Source: Paraferrimonas sp. SM1919
Lineage (GTDB): Bacteria > Pseudomonadota > Gammaproteobacteria > Enterobacterales > Shewanellaceae
Assembly: GCF_010993985.1 (NCBI RefSeq)
Contig: NZ_WINH01000006.1
Location: 109,999-173,998 of the forward strand
Direction: 5' to 3'
DNA: 64,000 nt
The notes below the pieces were generated by a model. It saw only the letters and a list, made by a program, of their open reading frames with translations. It ran no database searches and had not been told where the DNA came from. The position numbers and the translations under genes were made by a program. Position 1 is the first letter of the stretch; every line of letters starts with the position of its first letter. Positions 26,070 through 34,685 of the stretch are shown piece by piece.

Positions 26070-26161
26070 TTTACTTAACTTTCAGCTCAATGCCGCTCAT
26101 CTCGACAATGGTGGCGGAAGTTCCTGGCTCAATGGGAGTTTGGTCGGCATCAACCAACTTG
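26070..26161. repeat. 92-bp perfect direct repeat, right copy (in nfeD)
   Basis: Identical to 24014-24105. Here it forms the last 30 codons of the intact nfeD. Confidence 0.95.
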
Positions 26162-26505
26162 GCGGCCCAATCCACACCAGACCATCGAACCTTACCACCA
26201 GTTGCGCTAACGGTCTCTAGCACCTGCACGGATTGGCCAATGGCATCGTGCCCAGGTAACTTACTTGGTTTATCTTGCCAGCGCTTTAACGGGCGGTAAA
26301 GCAGCAATGAAATGATAACCGTACTGCCAACAAACACGACTGTCGAAGGTAACCAGCTCATTTCCATAGAGGTTAATACCAGTGACGTAATAAGCGCGCC
26401 TAACCCAATAAACAATAGCCAAAATATAGATAACTGGAACACCATCAGCTCAATCGCAATTAGCGCGATGGCTAAGATTAAAAAGAAATAAAAGGGAGTC
26501 ATCAT
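26071..26505 (-). CDS. NfeD family membrane protein
   Basis: A 144-residue protein with three or four N-terminal membrane segments (about residues 5-75) and a C-terminal OB-fold domain (GHDAIGQSVQVLETVSATGG to ELKVK), the short NfeD1b architecture without a protease domain. The start at 26505 is chosen because GGAGG lies five bases upstream; a frame from 26517 would overlap the qmcA stop. NfeD proteins act with the SPFH protein encoded just upstream. Its last 92 bases are duplicated at 24014. Confidence 0.88.
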   Translation of the reverse strand: MMTPFYFFLILAIALIAIELMVFQLSIFWLLFIGLGALITSLVLTSMEMSWLPSTVVFVGSTVIISLLLYRPLKRWQDKPSKLPGHDAIGQSVQVLETVSATGGKVRWSGVDWAAKLVDADQTPIEPGTSATIVEMSGIELKVK

Positions 26506-26516
26506 AGCAACCTCCA

Positions 26517-27437
26517 TTAAGACTTCATGTTCCCGGCTTGGTCAACTTGACCTTTCAGGGTTTCAAAAGCGGTGAAAGCTTTACCCACGACAGACGAAAC
26601 GTCTGAACCATCCGATGGGATAAGAGCCACCGTACCTTCACGGGCCAGCTTCTCAAAGGCACTGATGTATTGCTCAGATAACTGCTGCGCCACCGCAGTG
26701 GTGCCGCCTTGTTCGTTAATCGCTGCTGAAATCATTTTAATCGCAGCCGCACGAGCGGCTGCTTCAATTTCTACCGCCTGCGCTGAACCTTGAGCACGCA
26801 AAACTTGCGCTTGCTTGTCACCTTCCGCTTGGTTGATTTGTGCCTGACGGTAACCTTCAGAGGTGGTTACTGCCACACGACGCTCACGCTCTGCAGCCAT
26901 TTGCTTTTCCATCTCTTCTAAGATAGTACGTGGTGGCGAAATATCCTTCACTTCATAACGTAATACTTTAGTCCCCCAAGCATTAGAGGCTTCATCGATG
27001 GCTTGAGTCACTTCTGCATTAATATTTTCACGGGATTCAAAAGTTTCATCCAGTGATAGCTTACCAATTTCAGCACGCATCGACGTTTGCGCTAACTGAG
27101 TGATCGCAAAAATCAAATTTTCGACACCATAACTGGCACCTTTAGGATCCATCACTCGCATGTATAACACACCATCAATTCCTAATGATACGTTATCTTT
27201 GGTAATTGCTTGCTGTGAAGGAATATCAAGAGCAAACTCTTTAAGAGTATGGCGGTACGCGACGCGATCAAGAAATGGCACCAGAATATGGATGCCAGCC
27301 TCTAAAGTAGAGGAATATTTTCCTAAACGTTCGACCACAAAAGCCTCATTTTGAGGCACAATTTTGACAATTGAACGTAAAATTAAAATGCCGACAACGG
27401 CAAAACCAACCCAAAGGGCTAAAGATTCATAGTACAT
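26517..27437 (-). CDS. SPFH/stomatin-family protein, QmcA-like
   Basis: A 306-residue protein with one N-terminal membrane segment (LALWVGFAVVGILILRSIV) and a band-7 domain (VPQNEAFVVERLGKYSSTLEAGIHILVPFLDRV), followed by a long Ala/Glu/Gln-rich coiled coil (about residues 180-250). The start at 27437 has AAGGAAGC just upstream; an in-frame ATG at 27458 lacks one. It is paired with nfeD, the usual pairing for membrane-microdomain SPFH proteins. Confidence 0.92.
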   Translation of the reverse strand: MYYESLALWVGFAVVGILILRSIVKIVPQNEAFVVERLGKYSSTLEAGIHILVPFLDRVAYRHTLKEFALDIPSQQAITKDNVSLGIDGVLYMRVMDPKGASYGVENLIFAITQLAQTSMRAEIGKLSLDETFESRENINAEVTQAIDEASNAWGTKVLRYEVKDISPPRTILEEMEKQMAAERERRVAVTTSEGYRQAQINQAEGDKQAQVLRAQGSAQAVEIEAAARAAAIKMISAAINEQGGTTAVAQQLSEQYISAFEKLAREGTVALIPSDGSDVSSVVGKAFTAFETLKGQVDQAGNMKS

Positions 27438-27675
27438 AACGCTTCCTTGGTAACACATTGAATTTATGTAAAGTTACCATAATAGATACGTTAAGTTAAA
27501 AGATATCGACCGGAAATTTATTTCAGTTTATTAGTCGTTATTATTTATGAAGGAAGAAGAGGGTGGTGCAATTGACCTGTGATTATTCCACACCAATAAG
27601 CGTCAACGCAGTAGAAATGGCTAGCAAACGCGGTTTCAAGTTTCACAGCAAGCAAACATCAAAGCTCAACACCAC

Positions 27676-27963
27676 CTAATCAAGTAGAAATTGGTAGCCA
27701 ATAGCTTTCGACAGTTTGATCCCCTGCTGAGCTAATAACCTTAGGGTTAAGGTATCAACCATGGCTTGTTTGGCTTGGGCCTGCTTAAGGGCCGTGCCAT
27801 CGTTAAAATACAATAGCACCTGTAAGCTGCCATCGAGTTTTTTCAGGTTGCACTTATGAGTTAACCAACAAAAGCCCAGCAGTTCTGATTCTAGGTGTTC
27901 GCACAGGACGGTTAAGCCCTGCACTAACGACTTTTCAAGCCTCTTTTCGGTTTTAGTGGCCAC
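27676..27963 (-). CDS. Small conserved protein, so-called Fis-family type
   Basis: A 95-residue soluble protein. The centre (LLGFCWLTHKCNLKKLDGSL) resembles a small family from Vibrio and Shewanella often labelled Fis family transcriptional regulator, but it lacks a recognisable C-terminal helix-turn-helix. It overlaps the ZnuB-like permease gene by 11 bases and is the last gene of the zinc cluster. The function is unknown. Confidence 0.65.
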   Translation of the reverse strand: MATKTEKRLEKSLVQGLTVLCEHLESELLGFCWLTHKCNLKKLDGSLQVLLYFNDGTALKQAQAKQAMVDTLTLRLLAQQGIKLSKAIGYQFLLD

Positions 27964-28720
27964 GTTTTTTCCCTAGCAAAGAAATTATCAATCGGATGCT
28001 CACCATAAAGGCTGCCATGGTTACTACAATCGCCGCACCAGTGGGTAAATCCCAGTGGTAGGATAAATCGACCGCCGCCAGAAAGGCGACTAAACCCATA
28101 GTGACACCTTTTAGCCATTGCTTAGACGCATGCCTAAAGGTAATCACCGGGAACACTAAACAAGCAAACACTAAATAGATACCCACCAGCTGCACCGAGG
28201 CGGTGATCAGTAGCGCGAAGATATAATAAAACGCATCGCTTTCGAGCAACCTAGGTTTATATTTTAAGGCAACGGCAAAGCCTAAGCTATATACAGCCAG
28301 GGGCAGCATATCATGCCATTGCACCCATAATATTTGGCCATTTAAAATGGATTTAAACTGTTCTGCACCGTGAGGGTTTGAGCTAATCAATAATACCCCT
28401 AAGGCACTGGCACACACATATACCGTGCCTATCACCGCCTCACGTTCACTGGCAGAACGCTTGGCCAATTTGGCAATAAGACCCGCCCCTAACAGGGCAA
28501 AACCATAGGCCAGTAATTGGGCACTGTCTCCAAAGGTTTCTTCCACAAAATGCTGCTGTGAAATCAACACCCCAAGGCCGGCAATTTGGGCAATAGCTAA
28601 ATCAATAAAGACAATGCCACGGCTAATCACCTGCGTCCCTAATTTAACATGGGTAGCCAACACCAATGCGCCTAAGCACATTGATATGATTGTAATTTCC
28701 CAAAAAAAACTATCGAACAT
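27953..28720 (-). CDS. Metal (zinc) ABC transporter permease, ZnuB-like
   Basis: A 255-residue ABC-3 family permease with about eight membrane segments. It contains the family region HVKLGTQVISRGIVFIDLAIAQ near the N-terminus and QLVGIYLVFACLVFPVITF near residue 188. It overlaps the binding-protein gene by 11 bases. An ATG at 28720 is preferred over an in-frame GTG at 28726. No ATPase gene accompanies it, which is unusual for this transporter type. Confidence 0.88.
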   Translation of the reverse strand: MFDSFFWEITIISMCLGALVLATHVKLGTQVISRGIVFIDLAIAQIAGLGVLISQQHFVEETFGDSAQLLAYGFALLGAGLIAKLAKRSASEREAVIGTVYVCASALGVLLISSNPHGAEQFKSILNGQILWVQWHDMLPLAVYSLGFAVALKYKPRLLESDAFYYIFALLITASVQLVGIYLVFACLVFPVITFRHASKQWLKGVTMGLVAFLAAVDLSYHWDLPTGAAIVVTMAAFMVSIRLIISLLGKKRGH

Positions 28721-29594
28721 CGACACTGTCTGCCAACTTGGTAATATTGTCTGTTAACCACTGGGCTAGCGTTTGTTCACCCTCAGGGTTCATCGATAAT
28801 ACCACCAGAGGTTTATTAAGCTTGCTAGATAACCACTGCCCAGCATCGACGCTGTGGTGCTTAGACAGCACAACCGCGCCAATAGGCTGCTGGGTTAACT
28901 TTTTAATCAGCTTGCCAAGGTGGGCATTACTTGGTGGCACACCTGGTACCGGCTCAAGATCAGCGATCTTTTCCATACCTAGGTACATATACAAGTAACG
29001 GTAATCACTGTGGTAAGCCGCAACATTAACCCCTTTCAAGTACTTAATCTTAGGTTGCCAAGCTTGTTCCGCGGCTAAAATGCTTTGCTCAAACTTTAAT
29101 GCATTAGCTGTATAGCCGTTATCTCCATCAATCTCGGTTAAGCGCTGGGCAAAAGCTTTAGCAATTTTAATTAAGCGGTGTGGATCAAGGTGAAAGTGAG
29201 GATTACCTTCTGCGTGCACATCCCCCATATCGGCGGTCACACGGTCCAGTTGATCAACAGTGTCAACATAGTCAGCGGCGTAGAACATACCCTGCTCGCC
29301 ATCAAGCATATCGCGGTTACCCGCTTTAAGCTGCAGCATAGGTAGCCAAGCCAGCTCTAATGAAGCTCCACCACAAATGGCGACATCGGCGCGGCGCAGC
29401 TTAGAAATTAAGCTAGGACGAGCCTCTACATAGTGGGGATCTTGCAGGTTATTAGTGGCATTATAAATTTTTGCATCAGGGGCTAACTCTTTTGCCAGCT
29501 GGCCATAAATAGGCTCACAGGCAAAAATAGAGAGCGCCTTAGCTGGGGCAGCTGCAAGTAGCAGCAGCCCCAAAATAATAGACTTAGAACGCAT
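28710..29594 (-). CDS. Metal (zinc) ABC transporter substrate-binding protein, ZnuA-like
   Basis: A 294-residue cluster A-I binding protein. MRSKSIILGLLLLAAAPAKA is a signal peptide. Metal ligands expected for the family are visible: His in DPHYVE (about residue 53), the NPHFHLDPH block (about 131-139), and AAYHSDYRYL. The acidic histidine-rich loop of many ZnuA proteins is absent; the His-rich segments are instead in the neighbouring outer-membrane protein. It overlaps both neighbours by about 11 bases. Confidence 0.9.
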   Translation of the reverse strand: MRSKSIILGLLLLAAAPAKALSIFACEPIYGQLAKELAPDAKIYNATNNLQDPHYVEARPSLISKLRRADVAICGGASLELAWLPMLQLKAGNRDMLDGEQGMFYAADYVDTVDQLDRVTADMGDVHAEGNPHFHLDPHRLIKIAKAFAQRLTEIDGDNGYTANALKFEQSILAAEQAWQPKIKYLKGVNVAAYHSDYRYLYMYLGMEKIADLEPVPGVPPSNAHLGKLIKKLTQQPIGAVVLSKHHSVDAGQWLSSKLNKPLVVLSMNPEGEQTLAQWLTDNITKLADSVDVR

Positions 29595-30789
29595 GGGCGC
29601 CGTGGTCTCCTAGGTTCATTTTGTATTGCAGCATGATCATATTATTTGGTTGCATGTTCACATGATCATGTTCCCAATTCACACCGTTTTGGTGAGTGTA
29701 CTGCAGAGTAATCACTGAGTTATGGCTGGCATGATAGCTAATCATAGCTTCGGTTTCTTTCAGCTTACCTTCGGTTAAATGCGCTTCCTCGCCATCCATA
29801 TGACCATTAACCATGGTTAATTCACCATAGCGGATACCCGCAGACCAACTCGGTAAGAACTTGTAAACCGCGCTAGCATACCATGCTTGATGATTATCAT
29901 AACCATGCTCATCGTGGTGCTCTTCTTCACCGTGTTCTTCATGCTCTTCGTGCTCATGAATATCGAAAATGTCGTCGGCAAGAATGTACTCGCCGCTAAT
30001 AGTTAGCTGCTGATACTTGTTATTGCCCTGTGGTGACCACTTATACACACCATCTAACACATACATTTTTTTACCGGAAGCTAAAGCATTGTGGCCATGT
30101 TCTTCATGTCCATGCTCATCCGCTTGGGGCTCAATATGCGCTTCATGACCTAATTCAGCTGCACCAGCCTGATTTAACATTACCGTAGCGCCTAACTGCC
30201 AAGAGTGAGACTCATTAAAATCATCACCAAATTTAGCAAATACATTCGTCACATTCGGGTTTTTCACCTCATGGCCTTGGGCTAGCTTGCCACCAGCCAA
30301 CACTTCTACACCAAAGTTTGCATAAATATCAGTTGGTAAAATGTAGTTGGCACGAATCCCATCGTCAAAGTAGTGTTTACCAAAGAACGCTTGGTACATT
30401 GCGGGACGGCGAGTGAACGCATCTTGATGGATATGACGCGAGTTCAAATAACCCACGTTCGATAAAAAGCGACCTGCTCGTATGCCCACGCCACCACCAA
30501 TGTCTACTGCCTGCACAAAAGCTTCTTCAATTTCTAGCTCTACTTTATCGCCATGCTGAACTAGCACACCGGTTAACTTACCGTAGAAGTTTTTATCAAT
30601 AAAACCAGAAACCGCAATCTCGTTTTCACCAAGGCCAAAACCTTCAACGGTTTCCTCAAAGTATGGGGTTTCAGAGTTATTAGTGTATTGGCCGCTTAGG
30701 GTCGCAGAAAAGTTAATATCTGCCGCTTGAGAAGCACCAGCGGTGGCAAAAAGTACAGCAGTGGCAATTGCCTTACGCTTAAAAGTCAT
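29584..30789 (-). CDS. Outer-membrane porin-like protein with His-rich loops, zinc-cluster associated
   Basis: A 401-residue beta-barrel candidate with signal peptide ending GASQAAD. Two histidine- and glutamate-rich stretches (HIEPQADEHGHEEHGH near residue 208 and EHEEHGEEEHHDEHGYD near 284) are likely surface or periplasmic loops that gather zinc. It overlaps the ZnuA-like gene by 11 bases, so outer-membrane entry, periplasmic binding and inner-membrane transport are translated together. Zinc as substrate is inferred from context and the upstream Zur-like box. The chain ends MNLGDHGAHAF with a terminal Phe. Confidence 0.82.
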   Translation of the reverse strand: MTFKRKAIATAVLFATAGASQAADINFSATLSGQYTNNSETPYFEETVEGFGLGENEIAVSGFIDKNFYGKLTGVLVQHGDKVELEIEEAFVQAVDIGGGVGIRAGRFLSNVGYLNSRHIHQDAFTRRPAMYQAFFGKHYFDDGIRANYILPTDIYANFGVEVLAGGKLAQGHEVKNPNVTNVFAKFGDDFNESHSWQLGATVMLNQAGAAELGHEAHIEPQADEHGHEEHGHNALASGKKMYVLDGVYKWSPQGNNKYQQLTISGEYILADDIFDIHEHEEHEEHGEEEHHDEHGYDNHQAWYASAVYKFLPSWSAGIRYGELTMVNGHMDGEEAHLTEGKLKETEAMISYHASHNSVITLQYTHQNGVNWEHDHVNMQPNNMIMLQYKMNLGDHGAHAF

Positions 30790-30901
30790 TGTTATAATTC
30801 CACTTTTTATGATTCGCGACTATGGCGAAGCTTAATTTGAAATATGCTAAGCAGCCTAAACATGAATCATGAGGCTGTTACATATCGTGAACGAATTTTT
30901 A

Positions 30902-31195
30902 TTAGCTTAGAGGGGTTACTGGGGGGCCACGGCAATTTACGCACACCAGCAAAATGGCTTTTGTAATGCATTGCGTCTCGGAAATGGCAGCTACCGTTGG
31001 GCAAGAAGCTACTGTATGTAAAGGTGAGCTTATAAAATCATCACTGATGTTTTTGAAATTTACACACAGCTCACAATGATGACTATCTTGAATTTGATGT
31101 TCGTAATTATGATGAAGCAGGTACGCGGAAGCAGCACTTAACACCAACATAAGTACAATAGATACTAGCTTGTGAGCACTGGATAGTTTTTTCAT
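30902..31195 (-). CDS. Small Cys/His-rich exported protein of the zinc cluster
   Basis: A 97-residue protein starting MKKLSSAHKLVSIVLMLVLS (a TTG two codons upstream is unlikely). After a signal or membrane segment it has HHNYEHQIQDSHHCELCVN and later C residues, including a C-terminal VCVNC. This pattern resembles short DUF2946/DUF2607-type proteins often encoded beside metal transporters. It lies 112 bases before the porin gene and about 100 bases after the Zur-like box, so it is probably the first gene of that operon. The function is unknown. Confidence 0.7.
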   Translation of the reverse strand: MKKLSSAHKLVSIVLMLVLSAASAYLLHHNYEHQIQDSHHCELCVNFKNISDDFISSPLHTVASCPTVAAISETQCITKAILLVCVNCRGPPVTPLS

Positions 31196-31252
31196 CACCA
31201 ATATACAGAATAAGGGTAAACCTAATTAATGTTTGTTGCTACGATATCACTG

Positions 31253-31268
31253 CGTGACGCAGATCACG
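31253..31268. promoter_or_regulatory. CRP-like site between the zinc cluster and uvrA
   Basis: CGTGA-CGCAGA-TCACG is a perfect dyad with the spacing of CRP sites (TGTGA-N6-TCACA) and GATCAC matches the preferred half. The outer bases deviate from consensus. Confidence 0.4.
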
Positions 31269-31298
31269 AACAATCACAATTGTATGTTAGCAAGCCAC

Positions 31299-31315
31299 AT
31301 GTTACAAGGTAACAT
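31299..31315. promoter_or_regulatory. Zur-box-like operator
   Basis: ATGTTA-CAAGG-TAACAT is a dyad with the same 17-base layout as the core of the gammaproteobacterial Zur box (ATGTTA-N5-TAACAT). It lies 104 bases upstream of the first gene of the zinc cluster. Confidence 0.7.
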
Positions 31316-31421
31316 TTTTCAAATATCTCGTTAAGGTTTACATTCCCACCAATAAAACTAGTTCAATATCATGATGGTTATGCCATAATCATGGATCAAT
31401 TTCGGTAAAAAATTTGGGCCA

Positions 31422-34250
31422 ATGGACAATATTGAAGTACGCGGTGCTCGCACCCATAACCTTAAAAACATCAACCTCACTATCCCTAGGGATAAACTTA
31501 CAGTCATTACTGGCTTATCAGGTTCAGGTAAGTCTTCATTGGCATTCGATACTCTTTATGCTGAAGGCCAGCGGCGTTATGTTGAATCCCTTTCGGCTTA
31601 TGCTCGTCAGTTCTTATCCTTGATGGAAAAACCAGATGTTGACCATATTGAAGGCTTAAGTCCGGCAATTTCCATTGAGCAAAAATCCACTAGCCATAAC
31701 CCTCGCTCCACCGTAGGTACCATCACCGAAATTTATGATTACCTGCGCTTACTGTTTGCCCGTGTGGGTGAGCCACGCTGCCCTACCCATGATGTTCCAC
31801 TAGCGGCGCAAACCATCAGCCAGATGGTCGATAAAGTGCTTTCGCTAGAAGAAGGGTCTAAGCAGATGCTGCTGGCACCTGTAGTTCAGGGGCGCAAAGG
31901 TGAGCACGTCAAGCTGCTCGATAGCTTATCGGCCCAAGGTTTTATTCGTGCCCGCATTGATGGTGAGGTGTGCGATTTATCCGATCCACCAGAATTAGAC
32001 TTACACGTTAAGCACACCATTGAAGTGGTGGTTGACCGCTTTAAGGTGCGCCAAGATCTACAGCAACGTTTAGCTGAATCATTTGAAACCGCCCTAGAGC
32101 TTTCAGGCGGCATCGCCACCGTGGTGGAAATGGATGGTGACGATGCCGAGGGCATTATTTTCTCGGCCAACTTTGCTTGTCCGCACTGTGGCTATTCGAT
32201 GGCAGAGTTAGAGCCGCGTATTTTCTCATTCAATAACCCGGCTGGGGCCTGTCAAACCTGTGACGGTTTAGGCATTGAACAATACTTTGATGAAGCCAGA
32301 GTCCTGACTAACGAAGACTTATCGTTAGCAGGCGGAGCTATTCGTGGTTGGGATAGACGCAACTTTTACTACTTCCAAATGCTGACTAGCCTAGCAGAGC
32401 ATTATGACTTTGATGTCGAATTGCCATACAAGCAACTATCTAAAAAAGCCAAAGACATCGTATTGAATGGTTCGGGGGCCACCGAAATTGAATTTAGATA
32501 CGTCAATGACCGTGGCGATATTATCAAGCGCAAGCACCCCTTCGAAGGCATTTTAAATAATATGCAGCGCCGCTATAAGGAAACCGAATCTAACTCGGTG
32601 CGTGAGGAACTGTCTAAATACATTAGCACCCAGAATTGTCGCAGCTGTCATGGCACCCGTTTACGTGAAGAGGCTCGCCATGTATTTATTAACGGCGTGA
32701 CCTTACCTGAAATCACTAACAACTCAATTTTAGACAGTCACCTGTACTTTGAAAACTTACAGCTGACCGGCCAGCGTGCTCAAATTGCCGAGAAAATTTT
32801 AAAAGAGATCACCGCCCGTTTAGGTTTCTTGGTGAATGTGGGTTTGAACTACCTGACCCTAAGCCGCAGCGCCGAAACCCTATCTGGGGGTGAAGCCCAA
32901 CGTATTCGCCTGGCCAGTCAAATTGGTGCAGGCCTAGTAGGCGTAATGTACGTACTGGATGAGCCATCTATTGGCTTACATCAACGAGATAACGAACGAT
33001 TACTCGATACCCTCACACATTTACGGGATCTAGGTAATACCGTTTTGGTTGTTGAACATGATGAGGACGCTATCCGCTGTGCCGACCATATTATTGATAT
33101 TGGCCCAGGTGCCGGGGTGCACGGTGGTGAGGTCATTGCCAGCGGCAACTATGACGAAATCATTGCCAACCCTAACTCGATTACTGGCCAGTACTTATCA
33201 GGTGCCAAAAAAATTGCCGTTCCAAGTCAACGTACGCCTAACGATCCAGAGAAACAAATTCAGCTATTTGGGGCAACTGGTAACAACCTAAAAAACGTCG
33301 ACTTAAGCATTCCTATAGGTCTATTAACCTGCATTACTGGGGTATCTGGCTCAGGCAAATCAACCCTAATAAATGGTACCTTCTATCCGATCGCGCATCA
33401 TATGTTAAATGGCGCCACTACCACAGAGATTGCCCCTTATGGACGCTGTGAAGGGATGGAGCAATGTGACAAGGTAGTCGATATCGACCAAAGCCCAATT
33501 GGTCGAACACCCCGCTCTAACCCAGCGACTTATACCGGTATTTTCACCCCAATCCGTGAACTGTTTGCAGCAACCGGTGAAGCCCGTGCCCGTGGTTACA
33601 AACCGGGTCGCTTCTCGTTTAACGTTAAAGGGGGTCGCTGTGAAGCCTGTCAGGGTGATGGCGTAATCAAAGTAGAGATGCACTTTTTGCCTGATGTGTA
33701 TGTACCTTGCGATAGCTGTAAAGGTAAACGTTATAACCGTGAAACTCTCGAGGTAAAATATAAGGGTAAAAACATCCATGAAGTGTTAGAGATGACAGTA
33801 GAAGATGCCCGCGTGTACTTTGATGCCATCCCTGCTATTGCCCGTAAATTACAAACACTCATGGATGTTGGCTTAAGCTACATTCGCCTTGGACAAAGCG
33901 CTACAACGTTATCTGGTGGTGAAGCACAAAGGGTAAAATTAGCTAAAGAGTTATCAAAGCGAGATACAGGTAAAACCCTATATATTCTGGATGAGCCAAC
34001 CACAGGTCTGCACTTTCAAGATATTCAACTACTTCTTAAAGTCTTACATCGCCTTCGTGACCATGGCAATACCATTGTGGTGATTGAACACAACCTTGAT
34101 GTCGTCAAAACCGCAGACTGGATTGTTGATTTAGGCCCAGAGGGCGGTTCTGGTGGTGGTACCATATTAACCACCGGCACCCCTGAGCAAGTGGCTGAAG
34201 TAGAGCAATCTCACACTGCAAGATTCCTAAAGCCAATGCTTATGCCATAA
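31422..34250 (+). CDS. uvrA: Excinuclease ABC subunit A
   Basis: The 942-residue damage-recognition ATPase of nucleotide excision repair. Two ABC modules are complete: Walker [10 protein letters not shown] (about residue 31) and GVSGSGKST (about 640), signatures [14 protein letters not shown] and [14 protein letters not shown], and Walker [15 protein letters not shown]. Zinc fingers are CPHCGY...CQTC and CEACQGDG...CDSCKGK. Length is normal. No SOS (LexA) box was found in the 170 bases upstream, although uvrA is SOS-controlled in E. coli. Confidence 0.98.
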   Translation: MDNIEVRGARTHNLKNINLTIPRDKLTVITGLSGSGKSSLAFDTLYAEGQRRYVESLSAYARQFLSLMEKPDVDHIEGLSPAISIEQKSTSHNPRSTVGTITEIYDYLRLLFARVGEPRCPTHDVPLAAQTISQMVDKVLSLEEGSKQMLLAPVVQGRKGEHVKLLDSLSAQGFIRARIDGEVCDLSDPPELDLHVKHTIEVVVDRFKVRQDLQQRLAESFETALELSGGIATVVEMDGDDAEGIIFSANFACPHCGYSMAELEPRIFSFNNPAGACQTCDGLGIEQYFDEARVLTNEDLSLAGGAIRGWDRRNFYYFQMLTSLAEHYDFDVELPYKQLSKKAKDIVLNGSGATEIEFRYVNDRGDIIKRKHPFEGILNNMQRRYKETESNSVREELSKYISTQNCRSCHGTRLREEARHVFINGVTLPEITNNSILDSHLYFENLQLTGQRAQIAEKILKEITARLGFLVNVGLNYLTLSRSAETLSGGEAQRIRLASQIGAGLVGVMYVLDEPSIGLHQRDNERLLDTLTHLRDLGNTVLVVEHDEDAIRCADHIIDIGPGAGVHGGEVIASGNYDEIIANPNSITGQYLSGAKKIAVPSQRTPNDPEKQIQLFGATGNNLKNVDLSIPIGLLTCITGVSGSGKSTLINGTFYPIAHHMLNGATTTEIAPYGRCEGMEQCDKVVDIDQSPIGRTPRSNPATYTGIFTPIRELFAATGEARARGYKPGRFSFNVKGGRCEACQGDGVIKVEMHFLPDVYVPCDSCKGKRYNRETLEVKYKGKNIHEVLEMTVEDARVYFDAIPAIARKLQTLMDVGLSYIRLGQSATTLSGGEAQRVKLAKELSKRDTGKTLYILDEPTTGLHFQDIQLLLKVLHRLRDHGNTIVVIEHNLDVVKTADWIVDLGPEGGSGGGTILTTGTPEQVAEVEQSHTARFLKPMLMP

Positions 34251-34270
34251 TATTGAAAGCAGATACAAAC

Positions 34271-34300
34271 AAAAAGAGCGCCTGTAAAGCGCTCTTTTTA
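34271..34300 (+). terminator. Intrinsic terminator after uvrA
   Basis: AAAAAGAGCGC and GCGCTCTTTTT form an 11-bp perfect stem with a seven-base loop. The symmetrical A/T tails make it usable from both sides. Confidence 0.9.
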
Positions 34301-34337
34301 GATAGAGAAGGATTGGCTAGATAGCTGTCAGGCTAAG

Positions 34338-34619
34338 TTAGAGGCTGTTATAGCCAATAGTAAACAACGTAAACATAATCACCGAAACAAAAGCAGTCAT
34401 TTTTAAAATACGGCGGATCCGCCAGCCTAGTATAAGCGCTAATAAAAAGTGGCCAACGCTCATCAGTGCAATAGCTGGGTAAGAAATAATACTCACCAAG
34501 AACGACCACGTTCCAGCTTGTTCGGTATCACAAATACCCACATAGACCTTATTAAAATAGTTGGCATACATAGGCACAAATATCAGCCCAGTAGCAAGCG
34601 CTACAATAATTAATTCCAT
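34338..34619 (-). CDS. Small hypothetical inner-membrane protein
   Basis: A 93-residue protein with three hydrophobic segments: about residues 2-17, 38-65 and 74-90, linked by GWRIRRIL. I do not recognise a family. It lies between the uvrA terminator and the acylase gene on the minus strand, 66 bases downstream of the latter, so it may be co-transcribed with it. Nothing points to a function. Confidence 0.6.
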   Translation of the reverse strand: MELIIVALATGLIFVPMYANYFNKVYVGICDTEQAGTWSFLVSIISYPAIALMSVGHFLLALILGWRIRRILKMTAFVSVIMFTLFTIGYNSL

Positions 34620-34685
34620 TTACAACTCCTTAATCAGGTATAGCATTAACACTAAGTTAACTCAGCAACATTATATTCACAAGCA

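Noticed and set aside
26009..26299. 96-residue plus-strand ORF across the nfeD 3' end
   Set aside because: It is antisense to nfeD and lacks a ribosome site; its left part is intergenic.
31196..31421. LexA (SOS) box upstream of uvrA
   Set aside because: An ATATACAG half-site exists at 31201 but no CTGT partner lies at the right distance.
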